Shown here piece after piece: positions 49,687 to 59,648 of a stretch of 60,743 bases of DNA (position 1 is the first letter of the stretch; each line of letters begins with the position of its first letter). The DNA is from an uncultured Pseudomonadales bacterium (GTDB lineage Bacteria; Pseudomonadota; Gammaproteobacteria; Pseudomonadales; Azotimanducaceae): positions 1-60,743 of the forward strand of contig CALKBV010000005.1 of NCBI GenBank assembly GCA_937775265.1. The letters are read 5' to 3'. A program made the position numbers and the translations under genes. The notes beneath the pieces are model-generated. The model saw nothing but the letters and a program-made list of their open reading frames with translations. It was not told the DNA's origin and did not search any database.

Positions 49687-50892
49687 CTAACTTTTCGGCA
49701 GGCCAAGCACGCGCTCGCCAACGATATTGTGTTGAATTTCAGATGTTCCACCGCCAATCGTGCCGCTAAAAGAATTGAAGTAGGAACGTTGCCACCTGCC
49801 ACCGTCGATGGCTTTCTCGGAAACAAAACGTGCCCCATTAGCACCCTGAAGTGATACAGCTAATTGACACATTCTTCGTTTCAGCTCAGAACCTCTCAGC
49901 TTTCCAGACATTGGGACCGCCGCCGGCCAGTCGGTAGCAAGTGCCGGAATTCTTGCACGAGCAGCCATCAACTGGTTACCTCTTGATTCAGTAATGAGTT
50001 GTACCAGTTGGTTGCGAATGTGTGGATCTTCGATCGCCGGTTTTCCATTTCTCATTGCTCGCCTCGACAGCTCAACAACATCGTTGATATTGAGTTCCAT
50101 AGAGGCTATCCCGCCCGCCTGGCCACCCGTTGCTCCCCGCTCAAAAGTCAGTGTAATCATCGCTATGTTCCAGCCTTCACCCTCGCTACCCATCAGACAA
50201 TCGGCGGGAATCCGCGCATTGTCAAAATAGGTTTGGCAGAAACCATATTCACCCGTTAGTTTTTGAATGGGCTTCGGGTCTATTCCTTCAACATGCATTG
50301 GCGCCAGAAAATAACTCAAACCGGCGTACTTGTTAGCACCACCGGTTGAGGTTCTTGCCAGCAATATCATGTACTTCGCGTAGGTCCCTAAACTGGTCCA
50401 TATCTTCGATCCATTGATCACATAATCATCACCATCGCGCACTGCACGACACTGCGAGTTGCCAAGGTCAGAACCTGCCTCTGGTTCGGAAAACCCTTGG
50501 CACCACATGTCTTCAGCACTGAGAATGTTTTTAATGTACTTCTGCTTATCTTCCTCTCTGCCCATTTTAAGGATCAGTGGACCAGCCCAGTTCAATCCAA
50601 TGGTATTCGGCATAAAGGGCAGGCGCTGGCTTGCCATCTCCTGAGTCGCAATATCCTGGAACACCTGGGGCATTCCCCGGCCGCCATATTCTTCCGGCCA
50701 CGCCATACCCAGATAACCTGCTTCATAAACTTTTCGCTGCCAGTCCCTCAGGAACTCGAACTGCGAATCAGTACTGACTTCCATAAATGTCTCGGGAAGA
50801 AGAAACCCGGGATCAGGTGGTTTATTTTCACTGAACCAGGAAGACACATCCTCACGAAATTCATTCAGTTCAATTTCTGTGGTATTCGTCAT
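49687..50892 (-). CDS. Acyl-CoA dehydrogenase, catalytic-type subunit
   Basis: The 401-residue protein has the family landmarks WCQGFSEPEAGSDLGNSQC (FAD and substrate), GSKIWTSLGTYAKYM, and GTIGGGTSEIQHNIVGERVLGLP at the C-terminus. The last motif has Gly where short-chain enzymes carry the catalytic Glu; a Glu in LTFERG (about residue 245) lies where isovaleryl- and long-chain enzymes have theirs. It starts the left operon, facing the carboxylase genes across about 128 bases. ATG 50892 follows gtgagg. It probably forms the 2,3-double bond before carboxylation. Confidence 0.9.
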   Translation of the reverse strand: MTNTTEIELNEFREDVSSWFSENKPPDPGFLLPETFMEVSTDSQFEFLRDWQRKVYEAGYLGMAWPEEYGGRGMPQVFQDIATQEMASQRLPFMPNTIGLNWAGPLILKMGREEDKQKYIKNILSAEDMWCQGFSEPEAGSDLGNSQCRAVRDGDDYVINGSKIWTSLGTYAKYMILLARTSTGGANKYAGLSYFLAPMHVEGIDPKPIQKLTGEYGFCQTYFDNARIPADCLMGSEGEGWNIAMITLTFERGATGGQAGGIASMELNINDVVELSRRAMRNGKPAIEDPHIRNQLVQLITESRGNQLMAARARIPALATDWPAAVPMSGKLRGSELKRRMCQLAVSLQGANGARFVSEKAIDGGRWQRSYFNSFSGTIGGGTSEIQHNIVGERVLGLPKS

Positions 50893-51020
50893 CAAGCCTC
50901 ACCGGGTTGTTTTCTAATTCGAAGCAGACAATCTACCACAATTGATTCACCAACTATGTTACTTTTGACTATCGCAACCATGAACACATGGGCGGGAAAA
51001 CCACCAAAGGAAAAACGTTA

Positions 51021-52652
51021 ATGCCTATTCTGGATTCAAAGATAGATACACGTTCTGAACAATTTCAGCAGAATAGATCTGACATGATGAAAATGTTGAG
51101 TCTATTGGATGATCTCCTCGAGGAAGCCTCCGAAGGTGGTGGCGCTGAGGCCATTGCTCGGCTTCGCTCCCGGGACAAAATGCCGATCAGGGAAAGAATC
51201 TCGCACGCCCTGGACCGGGACTCCCCTTTCCTGGAAATCAGCCCTCTCGCCGCCTGGCGATCTCCATTCGCCATAGGCTCCGGCTTTGTTGTCGGTATTG
51301 GGGTCATCGAAAATGTCGAGTGCGTTATTCTCGGTCATGATCCATCCGTCAGGGCTGGTGCGTTTAACCAATTCAATTCGAAAAAACTAATGCGCGGTCT
51401 GGAGATAGCAAGGGTAAACAGGTTGCCCTATGTCCAGTTCGTTGAATCCGCCGGAGCGGACCTCAGAGGTGAGGCTGGGGACGACCCCGAGGCGGCAATT
51501 CAAAGAGCCGACGGGCACTTTGCAGAGAGCGGCCGGCTATTTTACGAAATCACTGAGCTGTCAAAGATGCGTATTCCAACCATTTCTGTCGTTTTTGGCG
51601 CGTCAACCGCTGGTGGTGCCTACCAACCAGGAATGAGCGACTACAACATCTTCATTAAAAACCAGTCCAAGGTATTTCTAGGCGGTGTCGCGCTAACAAA
51701 AATGGCAACCGGTGAAGATGCCAATGAAGAAGATCTCGGCGGCGCGGACATGCACACCACCATCTCTGGTCTTGGTGACTATCTGGCCAGGGATGAAATG
51801 GATGCAGTTCGTATGTGCCGAGAAGTAATGGCCCACTTGAATTGGCGAAAACTTGGGCCGGAACCAAACCCCGATTTCGAGGAACCTGTCCACAGTTCAG
51901 ACGATATGCTCGGATTCGTATCAGAGGACCTTCGATCACCGTTTGATATCAGGGAAGTCATTAGCAGGATTACTGACGGCTCTTACTTTGAAGAGTTCAA
52001 ACCCCTGTATGGACCCACACTGGTTTGTGGCTGGGCAACGATTCACGGCTACCCTGTCGGCATTCTCGGCAACAATGGTGCACTTTTTTCAGAGTCTGCC
52101 GAAAAAGGCGCCCAGTTTATCCAGCTCTGTAACCAGATAGATGTCCCGCTAGTCTTCCTGCACAACATAACCGGGTTTATTGTCGGTACAGATTTCGAAC
52201 AAGGCGGGATCACTAAAAACGGTTCAAAACTGATCAACGCCGTATCCAATTCAACCGTCCCCCATGTAACCGTTATTCTCGCATCCTCTTATGGTGCTGG
52301 TAATTACGGTATGAGCGGCCGGGGCTTCGGCACTCGGTTCACTTACATATGGCCGCTGGCAAAAATAGCGGTGATGGGTCCGAAACAAATGGCCGGCGTC
52401 ATGAGTATCGTCCAAAGGGCGTCCGCTGCGCGCAGGGGCATTGAATTTGATGAAGAAGCTGATGCAGCGCGTGCTGCGGTCGCTGAACATTGGGCGGAAG
52501 AGGGGTCAAAAGGACTCTATGCCACGTCCAGGGTGTCTGATGATGGGATGATCGATCCACGGGATACACGGGATATCATTGCTATGTCATTGTCGGCAGC
52601 GTTTAACAACAAAGTAGAAGGCACTAAGGAGTTCGGCACATGGCGAATGTAA
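51021..52652 (+). CDS. Acyl-CoA carboxylase, carboxyltransferase (beta) subunit
   Basis: The 543-residue protein moves CO2 from carboxybiotin to an acyl-CoA. It has the two crotonase-like halves, with FVESAGADLRGEAGDDPE and FGASTAGGAYQPGMSDY in the first and FLHNITGFIVGTDFEQGG and SSYGAGNYGMSGRGF in the second. Methylcrotonyl-CoA carboxylases carry GGANLPRQ-type sequence at the first site; this protein does not, so another substrate is likely, as for geranyl-CoA carboxylase (AtuC) or a relative. ATG 51021 is chosen because aaagga precedes it. Its stop overlaps the next start by 13 bases. Confidence 0.88.
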   Translation: MPILDSKIDTRSEQFQQNRSDMMKMLSLLDDLLEEASEGGGAEAIARLRSRDKMPIRERISHALDRDSPFLEISPLAAWRSPFAIGSGFVVGIGVIENVECVILGHDPSVRAGAFNQFNSKKLMRGLEIARVNRLPYVQFVESAGADLRGEAGDDPEAAIQRADGHFAESGRLFYEITELSKMRIPTISVVFGASTAGGAYQPGMSDYNIFIKNQSKVFLGGVALTKMATGEDANEEDLGGADMHTTISGLGDYLARDEMDAVRMCREVMAHLNWRKLGPEPNPDFEEPVHSSDDMLGFVSEDLRSPFDIREVISRITDGSYFEEFKPLYGPTLVCGWATIHGYPVGILGNNGALFSESAEKGAQFIQLCNQIDVPLVFLHNITGFIVGTDFEQGGITKNGSKLINAVSNSTVPHVTVILASSYGAGNYGMSGRGFGTRFTYIWPLAKIAVMGPKQMAGVMSIVQRASAARRGIEFDEEADAARAAVAEHWAEEGSKGLYATSRVSDDGMIDPRDTRDIIAMSLSAAFNNKVEGTKEFGTWRM

Positions 52653-54664
52653 AGACGGCGAATGTAAAGACGGCGAATATAAACAATCTCAAACCGATCA
52701 CGACACTGCTGGTTGCTAACCGCGGAGAAATCGCGCGCAGAATTATGCGCACCGCAAAAGAAATGGGGATCTCAACAGTCGCTATCTATGCTGACGGGGA
52801 CGCAGAGGCGCCCTTTGTTACTGAAGCTGATTCCGCCATCGCACTGGGCGGCCGGACATCCGCAGAGACATATCTTGATGTCTCCAAGGTGCTCGATGCC
52901 TGTAAGCGATCTGGCGCCGACGCGGTTCACCCGGGGTATGGATTCTTATCCGAAAACGCAGACTTCGCCCGCGCAATTAGTGATGCAGGTGTTTCCTGGA
53001 TTGGTCCAACACCTGAAGTTATTGCTGCAATGGGCGACAAACTCTCAGCCAAAAAACTAATGGAAGCGGCAGACGTTCCAACACTTCCGGCTATCGAAAT
53101 CACCCCGGACACTGACCTCATCCGCGCTGCCGATGAAATCGGCTACCCGGTCCTGGTGAAAGCGTCTGCCGGTGGCGGTGGACGCGGCATGCGCGTCGTC
53201 GAGAAAGAAACGGATCTTCAGAGTTCAGTAGACAGTGCAAAACGCGAGGCTGGATCATCGTTTGGCGACGACACGGTCTTCCTTGAAAAATGGCTGGACT
53301 CATCGCGCCATGTTGAGATTCAGATCATTGGCGACAAGCACGGTAACCTGGTTCATTGTTTTGAACGTGAATGCTCCATTCAACGCCGCCACCAGAAAAT
53401 CATCGAAGAAGCACCCTCACCCGCCGTTTCCCCAGAGATCAGGGAAGCCATGTGTGACGCTGCTCTAAAAGCAGCCGCGAGCTTGGGATATTCTTCAGCG
53501 GGTACGGTGGAGTTTTTACTTGCCGGTTCCGAGTTCTATTTTCTGGAGGTCAACGCAAGACTTCAGGTTGAACATCCAATCACGGAAGCAATTATCGGCA
53601 AGGATCTAGTTCGTGAGCAAATTCGGGTTGCTGAAGGTGAAAATCTTTCATTCAGCCAGGACGATCTCCAGATTAATGGGCACGCCATCGAAGCAAGGCT
53701 GTGTGCTGAAGACCCGAACAATGATTTTCTACCTTCTCCCGGTCCTGTGATTATCTGGCAACCATCAACCCAGGGTAAGGCTCGATTCGATTCAGGGGTG
53801 GAGTCGGGTAGCGTTATCGCTGTGGAATTCGACCCGATGATTGCCAAGGTTATTGTCCACGCACCAACAAGGCGCGAGGCAGCCGCAAGGCTGGCCCGTA
53901 TTCTGGAAACCACCCAGATCCAGGGACTAATCACCAACAGGGATTTTCTGGTGACAACTCTCCGACACCCGTCATTCCTGGAGGGTGATACAACCACCGA
54001 TTTCATTGAACGAATCTCTCCGGCACGCACCCGGGAAGTCACCAGCGACGATCTCGCTGAGGCTTCCATTGCGATAGCCATAGAATCACAAGCACGTAAT
54101 CACGCAACCGCCAGGGTTTTAAAAACCATACCCAGTGGCTGGAGAAATACCATCCTGCCCTTCGAGATGATAGATTTTCAACATCTGAACAAGGACTGTC
54201 ATGTCGAATACCGATCTCGGCGAGATGGAAAATTCCGCGTCAGAACAGGTGATTCCCCGGGTGAGCTACTCGTAACTCCTTACACCTGCGGTAATGGACT
54301 CGTCGATATTGACATCGATGGCAGACGAGTTTCGTACAAAGTCGATAGGCAGGGTATGCAATGGTACGTGCACGGCCGCTCTGGTGACCTACAAATCACA
54401 GAATTACCTCGCTACCCGGTCAGCGGCATCGATGAACTGGCAGGTGGTCTTACGGCGCCAATGCCCGGCGCTGTGCTGGCGACAGAAGTGAATTCAGGTG
54501 ACAAGGTTTCGAAGGGTGATCTGTTGCTGATTCTTGAAGCCATGAAAATGGAACATCGAATTACGGCACCAATGGATGGCATTATATCGGCGCTACACGT
54601 GACCACTGGCGACCAGGTCGAAAATGGTCAGCTTCTCGTGACGCTAAATCAAGAAGACGAATAA
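52640..54664 (+). CDS. Acyl-CoA carboxylase, biotin carboxylase/BCCP (alpha) subunit
   Basis: The 674-residue protein carries a biotin carboxylase domain (ANRGEIARRIM, ATP-grasp loop KASAGGGGRGMR, ECSIQRRHQKIIEEAPSPA, EVNARLQVEHP) in residues 1-460 and a biotinyl domain at the end. The biotin lysine is Lys636 in LEAMKMEHRI. It is of the 3-methylcrotonyl/geranyl type, with BC and BCCP fused. It partners the preceding beta subunit. A 15-base tandem repeat extends its N-terminus (ANVKTANVKTAN), a feature I do not know from relatives. Confidence 0.92.
   Translation: MANVKTANVKTANINNLKPITTLLVANRGEIARRIMRTAKEMGISTVAIYADGDAEAPFVTEADSAIALGGRTSAETYLDVSKVLDACKRSGADAVHPGYGFLSENADFARAISDAGVSWIGPTPEVIAAMGDKLSAKKLMEAADVPTLPAIEITPDTDLIRAADEIGYPVLVKASAGGGGRGMRVVEKETDLQSSVDSAKREAGSSFGDDTVFLEKWLDSSRHVEIQIIGDKHGNLVHCFERECSIQRRHQKIIEEAPSPAVSPEIREAMCDAALKAAASLGYSSAGTVEFLLAGSEFYFLEVNARLQVEHPITEAIIGKDLVREQIRVAEGENLSFSQDDLQINGHAIEARLCAEDPNNDFLPSPGPVIIWQPSTQGKARFDSGVESGSVIAVEFDPMIAKVIVHAPTRREAAARLARILETTQIQGLITNRDFLVTTLRHPSFLEGDTTTDFIERISPARTREVTSDDLAEASIAIAIESQARNHATARVLKTIPSGWRNTILPFEMIDFQHLNKDCHVEYRSRRDGKFRVRTGDSPGELLVTPYTCGNGLVDIDIDGRRVSYKVDRQGMQWYVHGRSGDLQITELPRYPVSGIDELAGGLTAPMPGAVLATEVNSGDKVSKGDLLLILEAMKMEHRITAPMDGIISALHVTTGDQVENGQLLVTLNQEDE
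52642..52682 (+). repeat. 15-base tandem repeat at the carboxylase subunit junction
   Basis: ggcgaatgtaaagac occurs twice in tandem (52642-52656, 52657-52671) and a third, partial copy follows. The first copy contains the beta-subunit stop codon; all copies code for the alpha-subunit N-terminus. Confidence 0.8.
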
Positions 54665-54676
54665 AAGGAAACACTG

Positions 54677-55453
54677 ATGCCCGAACAAGAAGCCACACTC
54701 TATGAAATCAAGCATGGCGCTGCATGGATAACACTAAACCGACCAGAAAACAGAAATGCACTATCGGCTATTCTGGTCAATGAACTCTATGCTCACTTAG
54801 TTGCCTCCAATGAAAACCCTGAGGTCAGATCTATCGTCATTACCGGAACCGGCCCCGCTTTTTGTGCTGGCGCTGACTTGAAAAGCCCGCCGGGTCAGAT
54901 CGTTGATGGCGCCCAGGGTGTAACGTACCCTGAGGTGTTGAACACTATTCTTGAAAGCCCCAAACCTGTTATCGTTGCGGTTAACGGTGCCGCATTTGCC
55001 GGTGGCCTGGGCCTGGTAGGAGCAGCAGATATCGTCGTGACAGTATCCGATGTTCAGTTCAGCTTCAGCGAGGTTCGAATTGGTGTTATTCCAGCCGTCA
55101 TTTCTGTCGTCTGTATTCCGAAGCTTGGAACTCACCACGCAATGAAACTGTTTTTGACCGGGGAGCGGTTTACGGGAGAACAGGCGGTCGGTATGGGGTT
55201 CGCACACCGAGCCGTAACAGCAGAAGGATTGACCGGCGCTGTGCAGGAAGAAATCAATGCCATAAATTTAGGCGGTCCGATTGCTGTTCAGGAATGCAAG
55301 AAACTGGTTAGACGCGTCCGTGAACTTAGCATTGCCGATGGTTTTAACGAGACCGGTGAATGGAGCAAACGCCTATTCCAGTCAGAAGAAGGTGCAGAAG
55401 GTATGGCCGCCTTCAGGGAAAAACGAAAACCGAACTGGGTCAACCAGGAATAA
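54677..55453 (+). CDS. Enoyl-CoA hydratase (AtuE/LiuC-like position)
   Basis: The 258-residue crotonase has both oxyanion-hole segments, GTGPAFCAGADLKSPP and VNGAAFAGGLGLVGAADIV, and a catalytic Glu in FSFSEVRIGVIPAV. In Atu- and Liu-type pathways the enzyme after the carboxylase hydrates the glutaconyl-CoA product; its place directly behind the two carboxylase genes (12-base gap) supports that role. The strong site aaaagga precedes the ATG. Confidence 0.88.
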   Translation: MPEQEATLYEIKHGAAWITLNRPENRNALSAILVNELYAHLVASNENPEVRSIVITGTGPAFCAGADLKSPPGQIVDGAQGVTYPEVLNTILESPKPVIVAVNGAAFAGGLGLVGAADIVVTVSDVQFSFSEVRIGVIPAVISVVCIPKLGTHHAMKLFLTGERFTGEQAVGMGFAHRAVTAEGLTGAVQEEINAINLGGPIAVQECKKLVRRVRELSIADGFNETGEWSKRLFQSEEGAEGMAAFREKRKPNWVNQE

Positions 55454-55576
55454 GGCGGTTTAAATAAAGATTCTCTTTGCTGTCAAGTAGTCTCAGGCAA
55501 ATATGTCAAATACCTAACATGAATAGGCGACTCGAGATGTCACTCACAAGAATTGGCGTTCGAAAGGAGGAAAAAA

Positions 55577-57371
55577 ATGAGTAACAGTATTCGAATTGGT
55601 AATTGTAGCGGATTTTATGGCGACCGGCTGGCCGCTGCAAAAGAAATGATTGATGGTGGGCCAATTGATGTGCTCACGGGTGATTATCTCGCAGAACTGA
55701 CGATGACTATTCTGTATAACCAGATGCAGTCTCGCGGCGAGAACCTCGGTTATGTCGGCACCTTTCTGAAGCAAGTTAAGGAGGTTGCACAGGACTGCAA
55801 AGATAAGAACATCAAAATTGTTACCAACGCCGGGGGCCTCAACCCGCAATCCATGGCGGTTGAGATTGAGAAAATCCTGCGGGAACTAAACATTGAGATG
55901 AAAGTTGCCTGGATAGATGGTGATGATATCAAAGATGATATTGAGCAACTCCAAAACGAAGGTGAGTCTTTTATCAATATGGACCGGGGTATTCCACTGT
56001 CCGATTCGAGTAACAAGGTAGTGACTGCCAATACCTATTTAGGTGCGTGGGGAATTAAAGAAGCCCTGGACCAGGGCGCCGATATTGTCGTTTGCCCAAG
56101 AGTCACTGATGCGGCCGTGGTCATTGGCCCTGCCGCCTGGAAGTTTAACTGGGCAAGAAATGATTACGATGCACTAGCGGGAGCACTAGCCGCAGGGCAC
56201 ATCATCGAATGCGGCGCCCAATGCTGCGGCGGTAATTATTCTTTCTTTGAAGAAGTCCCTAGCTTTCGAAATTTGGGGTACCCCATTGCAGAAATAGAGG
56301 CCGATGGCAGTTTCACTGTTACCAAACATCCAGGAACCGGAGGTCTCGTCTCTGTAGGCACAATAACCGCCCAGCTGCTCTATGAGACCAAGGCACCGGC
56401 GTATTACAATCCTGACGTTATCGCGCATTTCGATACGATGAAGGTCGAACAGGTTGGCGAGGACAGGGTTTACGTTTCCGATTGCAGGGGCAGCAGCCCC
56501 CCTAGTACGCACAAGGTTTGCGTCAATACTCTGGGTGCTTACAAACAAAGCATAGAGGTATTATTGACAGGTCTCGACATCGAGAAGAAAGCCGAAATCT
56601 ACGTCGACCAGATTTTTCACAACTTGGGTGGCAAAGAACAGTTCACTGATGTCGATATACATCTGATCCGAAGTGACAAAGAAGATCCTGCATCCAATGA
56701 GGAAGCCCACGCTGCGCTGCGCATAACGATCACTTCTGATGATCCATCAAAACTTGGCCGACTCTTACAGGCGAAAGTCACGGAGCTTGGCCTCGCCGCA
56801 ATTCCAGGAAACACCGGTAGAGGCGCGGCTGGTTACAATGGCAGCCCTGTTATCGCCTACTGGCCGACCCTAATCGATAGCCGGAAAGTGACCGAGCGCG
56901 TCCATATCGACGGTGATTTGATTGAAGTATTACCCACCCAAAGACTTGGACTGGAAGAGCGCTATTACCAGGAAGTTCCGGTAAAAATCCCACCTGCTCC
57001 AGGCGGTGATACAAGCCGCATACCTTTTGGCAGGCTGTTTGGTACCAGGTCAGGAGACAAGGGTGGTGCAGCAAACTGCGGAGTCTGGGCAAAGACAGAT
57101 GAGGCCTTCGGCTTCCTGCATGGCTTTCTAACCGTAGAAAAGTTTAAGGAACTAGCGCCGGACATGGCGTCCTTACAAAATTGAAAGATTCGACTTGCCT
57201 AACCTACGCGCCCTGAACTTCTACATCCATGACGTTCTTGGCGAAGGCGTGTCATCTAATCACCGGATCGACAAACAAGCCAAGTCACTTTGTGAATACC
57301 TAAGGGCCAAGACAATTGAAGCACCAACACTTCTTATCGATCAAATTGCACGAACAAACCTAAATGAGTAA
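55577..57371 (+). CDS. AtuA-type DUF1446 protein, with one frameshift near the 3' end
   Basis: The N-terminal domain (IRIGNCSGFYGDRLAAAKEM, DVLTGDYLAELTMTIL) and the alpha/beta C-terminal domain (FGTRSGDKGGAANCGVW) are those of AtuA of the acyclic-terpene pathway, an essential but biochemically undefined protein. The open frame stops at 57184, but a single extra A in the run at 57177-57180 explains this: the next frame continues ERFDLPNLRALNFYIHDVLGEGV, the family C-terminus, to a TAA at 57369-57371. The restored protein has about 597 residues and ends eight bases into the Nudix gene, which supports the reading. A strong aaaggagg site precedes ATG 55577. Confidence 0.85.
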
Positions 57372-58098
57372 ACATAAAAACGATATCTATGGCGACCTTG
57401 AGAAAGACCGCGAGAATGAAGGTGCTAAGCCGGCCATCCCTGCAGCGACAGTGTTGCTGCTGAGGGAACACAAAAATCAAAGCCAGGTCCTGATGCTGCA
57501 CAAGACTTCAAAGATCGCCTTTGGTGGAATGTGGGTGTTCCCCGGTGGGAAAATCGACGCAGCAGACTATATCAACGCACCGGATGATAACGCTGCAGCG
57601 CGGGTCGCCGCGGCAAGAGAAACCGAAGAAGAAGCAGGCATCAGCATTCCAGCCGATGAATTCATCTGGTTCGCGCATTGGACTCCACCCGCTAGTACAG
57701 CAAGACGCTTCGCTACCTGGTTCTTTCTAACCAGCACTGATGATGACCACGAAATAAGGATTGATGGTGGAGAAATTCAGAACCATCAATGGATCAGTCC
57801 ATCAGATGCACTGCAGCAGCATGCCCAAGGGAAAATCGACCTGGCGCCTCCTACATGGGTATCCCTGTTTCAACTTTCACGATTCGACACCATTGATCAG
57901 GCACTCAACAAGCTCACTGAGCAGCCCCCCCGCTACTACCAGACCAGAGTCGTCCAGGACAAGGATGGTTCTCGAATCGCTCTCTGGGAAGGAGATGCCG
58001 GTTACCCGGAATGGGACGCCGCAACTTCAGGCGCACGTCATCGTCTTACCATGAATAAAGCTGGATTCAAATTCGAACATGACGCAGTAACTTACTAA
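57364..58098 (+). CDS. Nudix hydrolase, NUDT7/NUDT19-like
   Basis: The 244-residue protein has an expanded Nudix box: the opening FPGGKIDAAD is separated from AARETEEEAGI by a longer insert than the 23-residue consensus. This arrangement is seen in NUDT7/NUDT19-like proteins, which cut CoA and acyl-CoA esters to phosphopantetheine derivatives. A CoA-related activity would fit the neighbourhood, but the substrate is inferred. Its ATG overlaps the restored DUF1446 stop by eight bases, so the genes are coupled. Confidence 0.75.
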   Translation: MSKHKNDIYGDLEKDRENEGAKPAIPAATVLLLREHKNQSQVLMLHKTSKIAFGGMWVFPGGKIDAADYINAPDDNAAARVAAARETEEEAGISIPADEFIWFAHWTPPASTARRFATWFFLTSTDDDHEIRIDGGEIQNHQWISPSDALQQHAQGKIDLAPPTWVSLFQLSRFDTIDQALNKLTEQPPRYYQTRVVQDKDGSRIALWEGDAGYPEWDAATSGARHRLTMNKAGFKFEHDAVTY

Positions 58099-58113
58099 AG
58101 CGGCCGTTGCCTG

Positions 58114-59646
58114 ATGGCCAGAAACATTCTGCTGATCACCACAGACCAGATGCGATACGACGCACTAGGCTGCAACGGTGGAAAAATTGCAAACACAAAA
58201 AATATTGATCAACTTTCAAGTGAAGGCATCAATTATCGAAGAGCACACAACCAAAATGTAGTCTGCATGCCTGCAAGAGCCACGATTATGACCGGACAAC
58301 ACGTCCGTTCGCATGGCGTGCTTATGAACGGCATGTCCATGCCCGAAGAAAGACACACCATCGCCCACCATCTCAAGGAACATGGTTACAACACAGCACT
58401 GCTGGGTAAAGCACACTTCGAACCATGGCTTGGCTCCCCAGTGGATTTTTTCGAAAACCGCATGGCGTCAGAGAACAGCACCGGGCCTCACCGCGGATTC
58501 GACCATATGGAACTTGCCAATCATTTTTTCGAGGGTCACAGTCACTACGACAAGTATATGGACGCCTACCCCGAACAGAAAAAAGCCTTCTACCCAATGG
58601 TGACAAACAGAGGACAGAACACCGCAAGCAAAGGTGCAACAGGGGCCACGCAAGTCTGGCCAATGGATATTCCACGAGATATTTATCACACGGACTGGGT
58701 CTCCCAGAGAACAAAAAGCTGGCTGGGCACCCAGTCAAGCGACAAGCCATGGTTCTGCTGGATGAGCTTCCCAGACCCTCACCATCCCTGGGACATTCCT
58801 GCATCCGAACTGCATAGAATTAACTGGAAGGATGTGCCCCTGCCCCGTCTTTACAGTGAAAACCGATCACAGCTTGAGTCATGGCTTAATGAAAAACCCG
58901 CTCACTGGCGGGGCTATTTTGAGGGCTCGCTGTGGACCAATCTTGAATCTCCAAGGGAATTTGTTCCAGCCGACATGACAGCTGACCAGGTCCGCGAAAT
59001 TAATGCCATGACCCATATCGAAAACGAGCTCATTGATGATGCTGTCGGCGACGTCATTGGCTTTCTTCATTCAAAGCAGTGGATGAAAAACACCGACATA
59101 TTTTTTACCACCGACCACGGCGAGTTGCAGGGAGATTTCGGACTCCTGTTCAAGGGCCCGTACCATGTCGATGCGTTGATGCATCTTCCGTTTATCTGGA
59201 AGCCAGCAAAGACAGCAAACATTTGCCCGGCAGAAGTGGCGAGCCCCGTTGGCCATGTTGATCTGGCTAGTACGTTTTGCGCGATCGCCGGCATCAGTCC
59301 GCCTGATTATTGTGAAGGCAAACCATTACCCACATCAGAGAACGAAGCAGTTCAGCAGGAGCGGGAGATAGTCCTTACGGAATGGGATTCAGAACATGGC
59401 CCTATCGACATGCACCTAAAGTCGATCTACCACCGGGATGGATTTCTTTGCACTGCGTATGAAAAGAGTCACTTATATGACGGTACAGAGGGCGAACTGT
59501 ACGACATGAAAGAAGACCCGGACCAGTTAAGAAACCTATGGAGCGACCCAGGTTATGCGGTTCATCGAACCGAGCTGACCGACCGTTTGTACGCATCATT
59601 ACCAGAAAAAACCACTGAAAAACTACCTCGTAAGGCACCCGTATAG
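58114..59646 (+). CDS. Sulfatase (formylglycine-dependent)
   Basis: The 510-residue protein hydrolyses a sulfate or phosphonate ester. The Cys that becomes formylglycine is Cys51 in CMPARATIMTG (C-x-P-x-R); metal and active-site residues are in LITTDQMRYD and FFTTDHGELQGDFG, where D-x-x-D/H of the alkaline-phosphatase fold is expected. There is no signal peptide, so it is cytoplasmic and would act on an internal substrate. It lies 15 bases after the Nudix gene and ends the rightward operon. The formylglycine-generating enzyme is not in the window; a C-terminal stretch of choline-sulfatase type was not recognised. Confidence 0.85.
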   Translation: MARNILLITTDQMRYDALGCNGGKIANTKNIDQLSSEGINYRRAHNQNVVCMPARATIMTGQHVRSHGVLMNGMSMPEERHTIAHHLKEHGYNTALLGKAHFEPWLGSPVDFFENRMASENSTGPHRGFDHMELANHFFEGHSHYDKYMDAYPEQKKAFYPMVTNRGQNTASKGATGATQVWPMDIPRDIYHTDWVSQRTKSWLGTQSSDKPWFCWMSFPDPHHPWDIPASELHRINWKDVPLPRLYSENRSQLESWLNEKPAHWRGYFEGSLWTNLESPREFVPADMTADQVREINAMTHIENELIDDAVGDVIGFLHSKQWMKNTDIFFTTDHGELQGDFGLLFKGPYHVDALMHLPFIWKPAKTANICPAEVASPVGHVDLASTFCAIAGISPPDYCEGKPLPTSENEAVQQEREIVLTEWDSEHGPIDMHLKSIYHRDGFLCTAYEKSHLYDGTEGELYDMKEDPDQLRNLWSDPGYAVHRTELTDRLYASLPEKTTEKLPRKAPV

Positions 59647-59648
59647 CA

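Noticed and set aside
51021..54664. Carboxylase as methylcrotonyl-CoA carboxylase (LiuB/LiuD)
   Set aside because: The beta subunit lacks the GGANLPRQ-type motif, and LiuA/LiuE-type partners are not present.
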